DNA of 64,000 bases from a cyanobacterium PCC 7702. GTDB lineage: Bacteria; Cyanobacteriota; Cyanobacteriia; Cyanobacteriales; Nostocaceae. Shown here piece after piece: positions 60,080 through 64,000 of this stretch (within the stretch, counting starts at the first letter, position 1; every line of letters begins with the position of its first letter). The DNA lies in the NCBI GenBank assembly GCA_000332255.1, contig KB235926.1:1655112-1719111 (forward strand), in the 5' to 3' direction. The translations under genes and the position numbers were made by a program. Below the pieces are notes generated by a model. That model was not told the origin of the DNA, did not search any database, and saw only the letters and a program-made list of their open reading frames with translations.

Positions 60080-61432
60080 ATGCTACTAACTATTACAACT
60101 ACGTGCCAACGGGTCACGGAGCTAGGGTTATTATTGCACAAACATCCACAACAGCATTGTGAGTCTTTTTCCTTCTTCTTTGGGCGGGTGCATGTCTTTT
60201 ATCCACAAGTAAGTCAGCAGTGCTGTACAGTAGCATTGCTGTTGGAGATTAATGCAGCGAAATTAGGGCGGGGACGGGGAACTGTGAAGGAATACCTCAG
60301 CGATCGCCCCTACGTTGCTTCCTCGCTTTTAAGTATAGTAATTGCTCAAGTATTCGAAACCGCCCTTGCAGGTAGTTGCCCAGACAAACCGGAATTGGGA
60401 AATCACCCCATACCTTTGGTAGCAAAATTACCCGTTTTACCTTGTAGGGAAGGGGAAAAGTTTCTACGACAATTATTTGAACCCTTGGGCTACTCTGTTA
60501 GCATCCAAGGTCATTTGTTAGATGAAAAATTTCCCCAGTGGGGACAAAGCCATTACTATAGTCTAGAACTACAGCACACCTTACCCCTATCCACATTCCT
60601 CAGCCATCTCTACGTACTCATACCAGTTTTAGATGATGATAAACACTACTGGATGGGCGAAGAGAAAATCAAAACACTGTTGCTTAACGCTCAGAAGTGG
60701 CTAGCAGAGCATCCTGCAAGGGAAGAAATTACCAAAAGCTATCTCCAGCGTCAAAGTCGCCTTACCCATGCTGCTTTGCTGCAACTAACTCAACAAGACA
60801 ATCTCGATCTCTATGGGGAGCAACAAAGATACACTCAGCAAGAAGCTGCATTAGAAACTCCCCTCAGTCTCCAGCAGCAAAGGTTCAACGCAGTAGTAAG
60901 GGTTCTCAAACAGCGGGGCGCAAAGCGGGTAATTGACTTTGGCTGCGGTCAGGGAAACTTACTAAAAATCTTGCTTAAAGACCGTTTCTTCGAACAAATC
61001 ACCGGCGTTGATGTTTCTTACCACTGCTTGCAAATAGCAAAACAACGATTGGATCGCCTGCGCTTACCTCGCCATCGCTGGAATTGTTTGCAATTGATTC
61101 ACAGTCCCCTCACTTACGACAATAAACGTTTCCAAGGCTACGATGCTGCTGTAGTGCTTGAGGTAATCGAACAGTTGGAATCATGGCAGATAAAGGCTTT
61201 TGAACGAGTACTCTTCGAAAGAGCCCAACCAAAATTAGTTATTTTAACTACACCAAATCGGGAACATAACATCAAATTTCCAGCTCAGCACCGGGAATGG
61301 ACGCGAGAGGAATTTCAAATCTGGGCAAATTCAGTTGCCGAGCGCTTTGGATACAAAGTCGAATTTCAACCTGCGGAAGTGGAAGTAGAACAAATAGGTT
61401 CTCCAACACAGATGGGGATTTTTATTCGATGA
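60080..61432 (+). CDS. hen1: Bacterial Hen1: RNA 3'-terminal ribose 2'-O-methyltransferase
   Basis: Marks broken RNA at the 3' end before Pnkp reseals it. 450 residues. The N-terminal domain has the bacterial Hen1 block LGRGRGTVKEYLSDRPYVAS and ETALAGSCPDKPEL; this half activates the Pnkp ligase. The C-terminal methyltransferase begins near residue 275 with the SAM motif RVIDFGCGQGNLLKIL. The metal site (in known Hen1 proteins EVIEHL) reads EVIEQL (Glu361, Glu364, Gln365); the third His is retained in QHREWTREEF. The ATG at 60080 is the only good start. pnkp follows 77 bp later. Confidence 0.92.
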   Translation: MLLTITTTCQRVTELGLLLHKHPQQHCESFSFFFGRVHVFYPQVSQQCCTVALLLEINAAKLGRGRGTVKEYLSDRPYVASSLLSIVIAQVFETALAGSCPDKPELGNHPIPLVAKLPVLPCREGEKFLRQLFEPLGYSVSIQGHLLDEKFPQWGQSHYYSLELQHTLPLSTFLSHLYVLIPVLDDDKHYWMGEEKIKTLLLNAQKWLAEHPAREEITKSYLQRQSRLTHAALLQLTQQDNLDLYGEQQRYTQQEAALETPLSLQQQRFNAVVRVLKQRGAKRVIDFGCGQGNLLKILLKDRFFEQITGVDVSYHCLQIAKQRLDRLRLPRHRWNCLQLIHSPLTYDNKRFQGYDAAVVLEVIEQLESWQIKAFERVLFERAQPKLVILTTPNREHNIKFPAQHREWTREEFQIWANSVAERFGYKVEFQPAEVEVEQIGSPTQMGIFIR

Positions 61433-61509
61433 TCGATCGCAACTACAAATTTTGCCAAGAAATTTTCCCAATTTTAAGGTTTAAAACATTTTTGAAATAC
61501 CAACTAACT

Positions 61510-64000
61510 ATGAAAATAACTATTCCCGAACTGTCCTTAGTTGTTTTGATCGGTGTATCCGGTGCTGGTAAATCAACTTTTGCTCGCAAACATTTTCAAA
61601 ATTTTGAGATAATTTCTTTAGATTTTTGTCGCGGATTAGTATCTAATGATGAAAATAACCAGTCCGCGAGCAAAGAAGCCTTGGATGTGCTGCGCTACAT
61701 CGTTGCTAAACGTTTGGCGATTGGAAAACTAACAGTAGTTGATGCGATTAACGTTTATCCAGCAGATCGCAAAGAATTAGTTCAGCTAGCACGACAGTAT
61801 CATTTTTTCCCGGTAGCGATCGCTTTCAACCTACCAGAGGAACTTTGTCACCAACGCAATCAACAACGCCCAGGCTGCCAGTTTGGTCCTCATGTCGTCT
61901 ACCGTCACACCCATTTTTGGCGACGTTCTTTAAAAGGCCTGGAAAGAGAAGGCTTTCGCTATGTCTATATCCTCAATTCCCCTGAAGAAGTTGATGCTGT
62001 AGAAATTGAACGTCAACCCCTTTGGAACAACCGTAAGCACGAACACGGTCCCTTTGATATCATCGGCGACGTTCACGGTTGTTGCGATGAATTAGAACAA
62101 CTGCTGCAAAAACTAGGATACATTAAAGCTAGCAGCATAGCAGAAGTCCGTAATTCTGGCAGTTTGGTTGTTTCCTGTTGTTTTCCTTCTCTTTGGGATA
62201 ATGCTCCTACTTACTACCATCCTCAAGGACGCAAAGTTATTTTCTTGGGAGATTTGGTAGACAGAGGTCCGCGTATCCTCGATACTGTTAGGCTAGTGCG
62301 CAATATGGTCTTCCAAGGAACGGCTTTGTGCGTTCCTGGCAATCATGAAAACAAGTTACTGCAGAAATTACGAGGTAAAAATGTTAAGGTCAATCACGGT
62401 TTGGAGCAAACCCTTGCAGAAATCGCAGCCTTGCCAGAACAAGTGCGCCCAGCCTTTACCAAACAACTCAAAGAGTTCTTAGATTCTTTGGTCAGCCATT
62501 ATATCCTGGATGCAGGTCGTTTAGTTGTTGCCCATGCTGGCATGAAGCAGGAGTATCAAGGACGGGGTTCAGCGCAGGTGCGGGAATTTGCGCTCTACGG
62601 GGAGAGCGGTGGTGAAATTGAAGAGTTTGGCTTACCTGTTCGCAATAACTGGGCCGTACAGTATCGTGGCGAAGCGATGGTTGTCTACGGACATACCCCA
62701 ATTCCGGAAGCACAATGGCTGAATAATACCATTAATATCGATACAGGCTGTGTCTTTGGCGGCAAACTAACAGCCTTGCGTTACCCGGAAAGGGAATTGG
62801 TAAGCGTTCCTGCTTTTCGTAGGTACTACGAGTCTGTCAGACCCACTTCCAAAACGGACAGCATCAAGCCAGATACAAGTCAGACTGCTCAACAGCCAGA
62901 TGATGATTTGTTGCACGTTGAGGATGTGTTGGGAAAACGCGTTATTAATACTCGCCTTGTGTCTGGGATTACCATTAGCCAAGAAAATGCGATCGCTGCG
63001 ATGGAAGCGATGAGCCGTTTTGCTGTCAATCCTAAATGGCTAATTTACCTACCGCCTGCAATATCGCCTGCAGACGCTTCCACTTTTGAAGCAGAATATC
63101 TGGAACATCCCTCATCGGCTTTTGCTTACTACCAAAGTCAAAAAATAGGGGAAGTTATATGTGAAGAAAAGCACATGGGTTTCCAGGTAGTGGTTATTGT
63201 TTGTCGCGACCAAACAGTAGCCGAGAAACGTTTTGCTGTTGTCGATGAAGGTATCGGTATCTGCTACACCCGGACAGGACAACGCTTTTTCGAAGACACG
63301 AGTTTGCAAACCCAGTTTTTGATGCGCTTAAATACTGCTCTTACTCGCAGTGGCTTTTGGAAAAGATTCGACACTGATTGGGTTTGCTTGGACTGCGAGC
63401 TTATGCCTTGGTCTGCTAAGGCTCAAAGACTGTTGCCAAAACTGTACGCGCCAGTGGGAGTTGCTTCTCGTTTGGCTCTCCACGAGGCTGTCACATTGCT
63501 CGCGAAAGCCAGCGTTCTTGGTTTTGATGTTAACACACAGCTGAAGGATTACCAAAAACGGGTGGAAATGGCTCATCGCTACGTTAGTACCTACCGTCGT
63601 TACTACCAAACTACAAGTAATATTTCTGACTTCCAACTTGTGCCTTTCCATCTCTTGGCTACGGAAAATGCTGTCCACGCCGATAAAGACCATTACTGGC
63701 ACCGGCAAGAAGTAGCAAATATTGCCTCCCACGATTCCCAGCTGCTGTTGGCGACAGGATATAAGGTTATAGATTTGTATAATTCCGACGATTTGGCTGC
63801 AGGTGTGGATTGGTGGAAACAACTAACTGCTCGGGGAAAAGAAGGTATAGTAGTAAAGCCAGTGCCATTTATTGTCAAAGGTGATAGCGGTATCGTACAA
63901 CCGGCAATTAAATGTCGCGGACGGGAATATCTGCGTCTTGTCTACGGTCCAGAGTACGATCTACCTCACAATTGGCAGTACCTGCGTCAAAGAAAATTAT
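61510..64000 (+). CDS. pnkp: Polynucleotide kinase-phosphatase-ligase, cut by the window edge
   Basis: RNA end-healing and sealing enzyme, partner of Hen1. 830 residues are visible, and the frame is still open at 64000; the Clostridium enzyme has 870, so about 40 are missing. Three domains: a 5' kinase with LIGVSGAGKSTFARKHF (residues about 13-30); a metallophosphatase from about 180 (FDIIGDVHGCCDELE, FLGDLVDRGP, VPGNHENKL, VAHAG, YGHTP); and an adenylyltransferase-ligase with the nucleotidyl Lys554 in CEEKHMGFQVV, EGIVVKP near 778 and KCRGREYLRLVYG near 805. All key residues I looked for are present. The ATG at 61510 gives the family start. Confidence 0.95.
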   Translation, partial: MKITIPELSLVVLIGVSGAGKSTFARKHFQNFEIISLDFCRGLVSNDENNQSASKEALDVLRYIVAKRLAIGKLTVVDAINVYPADRKELVQLARQYHFFPVAIAFNLPEELCHQRNQQRPGCQFGPHVVYRHTHFWRRSLKGLEREGFRYVYILNSPEEVDAVEIERQPLWNNRKHEHGPFDIIGDVHGCCDELEQLLQKLGYIKASSIAEVRNSGSLVVSCCFPSLWDNAPTYYHPQGRKVIFLGDLVDRGPRILDTVRLVRNMVFQGTALCVPGNHENKLLQKLRGKNVKVNHGLEQTLAEIAALPEQVRPAFTKQLKEFLDSLVSHYILDAGRLVVAHAGMKQEYQGRGSAQVREFALYGESGGEIEEFGLPVRNNWAVQYRGEAMVVYGHTPIPEAQWLNNTINIDTGCVFGGKLTALRYPERELVSVPAFRRYYESVRPTSKTDSIKPDTSQTAQQPDDDLLHVEDVLGKRVINTRLVSGITISQENAIAAMEAMSRFAVNPKWLIYLPPAISPADASTFEAEYLEHPSSAFAYYQSQKIGEVICEEKHMGFQVVVIVCRDQTVAEKRFAVVDEGIGICYTRTGQRFFEDTSLQTQFLMRLNTALTRSGFWKRFDTDWVCLDCELMPWSAKAQRLLPKLYAPVGVASRLALHEAVTLLAKASVLGFDVNTQLKDYQKRVEMAHRYVSTYRRYYQTTSNISDFQLVPFHLLATENAVHADKDHYWHRQEVANIASHDSQLLLATGYKVIDLYNSDDLAAGVDWWKQLTARGKEGIVVKPVPFIVKGDSGIVQPAIKCRGREYLRLVYGPEYDLPHNWQYLRQRKL

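Overview
The window is chromosomal DNA from a cyanobacterium. It carries the photosystem II genes psbD, psbC and psbA, the photosystem I assembly factor ycf4, the ferredoxin:thioredoxin reductase subunit ftrV, the plant-type carotenoid genes crtP and crtB, and very many GCGATCGC-type (HIP1) octamers inside genes. I cannot fix the genus. Gene density and mixed strands are ordinary for a core chromosome. There is no CRISPR array, no intact insertion sequence and no prophage.

Layout. 0-6 kb: a CadD-type permease, a LysR regulator, a small membrane protein, a TauE/SafE exporter, a decayed TnpB relic, an Rrf2 regulator and an exported protein. 6-24 kb: housekeeping genes (ABC binding lipoprotein, tRNA-Ser(GCU), crtB/crtP, PhzF, GH3 glycosidase, mutL, rhodanese-like protein, adenosine deaminase, purA, rplY, an APH/P-loop kinase fusion, YdcF, ftrV, moaD). 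24-30 kb: a sulfate-uptake locus, sbpA-cysT-cysW, followed by three small genes holding four NIL domains, then a Crp-type regulator (cysR-like) divergent from cysA. 30-36 kb: a ketoacyl synthase, a cyclophilin lipoprotein, ycf4 and the overlapping psbD-psbC pair. 36-37.7 kb: a decay zone with two pseudogenes (an HD-domain phosphohydrolase and a TetR regulator) and a perfect 9-1-9 palindrome. 38-50 kb: a FAD hydroxylase, sufA-type gene, epimerase, FHA protein, copper P-type ATPase, TM2 protein and CPBP protease. 51-59.7 kb: psbA with Q130 in D1, HIT protein, YifB/ComM ATPase, RsmB-type methyltransferase, SppA and type 2 IPP isomerase. 60-64 kb: hen1 followed by pnkp, the bacterial RNA-repair pair; pnkp runs off the right edge.

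How the genes work together. Sulfate uptake and its control form the largest functional group (SbpA, CysT, CysW, CysA, CysR-like; possibly LysR, Rrf2 and TauE near the left end). Photosynthesis genes are dispersed in three places. Hen1 and Pnkp would together end-heal, 2'-O-methylate and reseal RNA broken by ribotoxins. The most notable points are the Gln in place of the expected metal-binding His in Hen1, the four stand-alone NIL domains in the sulfate locus, the readable pseudogene pair with a TetR-like palindrome beside it, and a possible structured small RNA near 48.6 kb.
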